A DNA stretch of 64,000 bases from an uncultured Sulfitobacter sp. GTDB lineage: Bacteria; Pseudomonadota; Alphaproteobacteria; Rhodobacterales; Rhodobacteraceae. The notes under the pieces are model-generated. The model searched no databases and was not told the origin of the DNA. It worked only from the letters and a program-made list of their open reading frames with translations. Below, piece by piece: positions 63,825 through 64,000 of this stretch. The stretch is from NCBI RefSeq assembly GCF_947500075.1, contig NZ_CANMQS010000001.1:806001-870000 (forward strand). The letters run 5' to 3'. Position numbers and translations under genes: made by a program. Positions within the stretch are counted from its first letter, which is position 1, and each line of letters starts with the position of its first letter.

Positions 63825-64000
63825 ATGGCTCAACAACTCTACCCCTCACCCTTCTCTTTACGCCTTACATTTGAAGAGCGCGCAAAACTTGAACAAGATG
63901 CTGCTGGCCTGTCTCTCGGCGCATATGTTCGCCAGCGCTTATTCGGAAAGGATGTTTCGCCACGACATACACGTGGCAAGTTTCCGGTCAAAGACCATGA
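63825..64000 (+). CDS. MobC-like mobilisation / ribbon-helix-helix protein (3' end outside window)
   Basis: The first 58 codons of an open frame starting ATG 63825, 5 bases after a strong AAGGAGGA. The protein starts MAQQLYPSPFSLRLTFEERAKLEQDAAGLSLGAYVRQRLFG. The pattern of a short strand followed by EERAKLEQ.A...G.S...YVRQRLFG is that of MobC/relaxosome accessory proteins or RHH proteins in mobilisable elements. A relaxase gene would be expected downstream outside the window. Partial, so the assignment is moderate. Confidence 0.65.
   Translation, partial: MAQQLYPSPFSLRLTFEERAKLEQDAAGLSLGAYVRQRLFGKDVSPRHTRGKFPVKDH

Overview
The window looks like chromosomal DNA of a marine alphaproteobacterium of the Rhodobacterales (Roseobacter group). 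This is inferred from the high-GC coding style, the gene set and its order (mreBCD-pbp2-rodA, coaBC-dut-moeB, rpoH, glnD-murJ, comM, gshB-yraN-rsmI-LpoA-like) and protein features I associate with that order, including a catalytically dead rhomboid, an iron-sulfur (6-4)-type photolyase and a DUF1501/DUF1800 pair. No rRNA, tRNA, CRISPR array, prophage or replication origin was seen.

Layout. 1-10 kb: a large exported MORN-repeat protein (cut by the left edge), a GFA-family enzyme, NAD synthetase, a secreted esterase, an ArsR-type regulator divergent from two small dimeric-barrel proteins, then an IS1182-family insertion sequence that has split a membrane-anchored protein gene, a third dimeric-barrel protein, a SET-domain protein and a thioesterase. 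10-15 kb: photolyase plus SDR operon, leuA behind a leucine-rich leader peptide, and a VOC protein. 15-22 kb: the rod-shape operon mreB-mreC-mreD-mrdA-rodA followed by a 2-hydroxyacid dehydrogenase. 22-35 kb: M3 peptidase, membrane-anchored MoeB/HesA, dUTPase, CoaBC, an RpoH sigma factor, cobalamin side-chain genes, GST, ComM, an esterase, glutathione synthetase, YraN, RsmI and an LpoA-like lipoprotein. 35-46 kb: GlnD, MurJ, pseudo-rhomboid, TrpS, HDAC-like hydrolase, nitroreductase, EI24-type membrane protein, DUF1467, methylmalonyl-CoA epimerase and a response regulator. 46-55 kb: acetyltransferase, a tiny Flp-pilin-like protein, DUF1501/DUF1800, AspS and an uncharacterised four-gene operon led by a Tat-exported FAD oxidase.

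55-64 kb is different in character. After about 1 kb with no convincing gene comes a tightly overlapping seven-gene operon. It begins with glucose-1-phosphate cytidylyltransferase and CDP-glucose 4,6-dehydratase and continues with a 3,5-epimerase, a sugar C-methyltransferase, a reductase/epimerase and two more methyltransferase-like proteins. A convergent family-2 glycosyltransferase follows. The inferred product is a CDP-activated, C-methylated 6-deoxy sugar for a surface polysaccharide. The window ends in the start of a MobC-like mobilisation gene, suggesting a mobile element next to the polysaccharide locus.

Small non-coding elements stand out: REP/BIME palindromes with GTAG feet (three loci, two of which supply the stop codon of a gene), a 263-bp MITE-like element after nadE, and a 273-bp element after murJ whose inverted repeats are arranged so that two pairings exclude a third.
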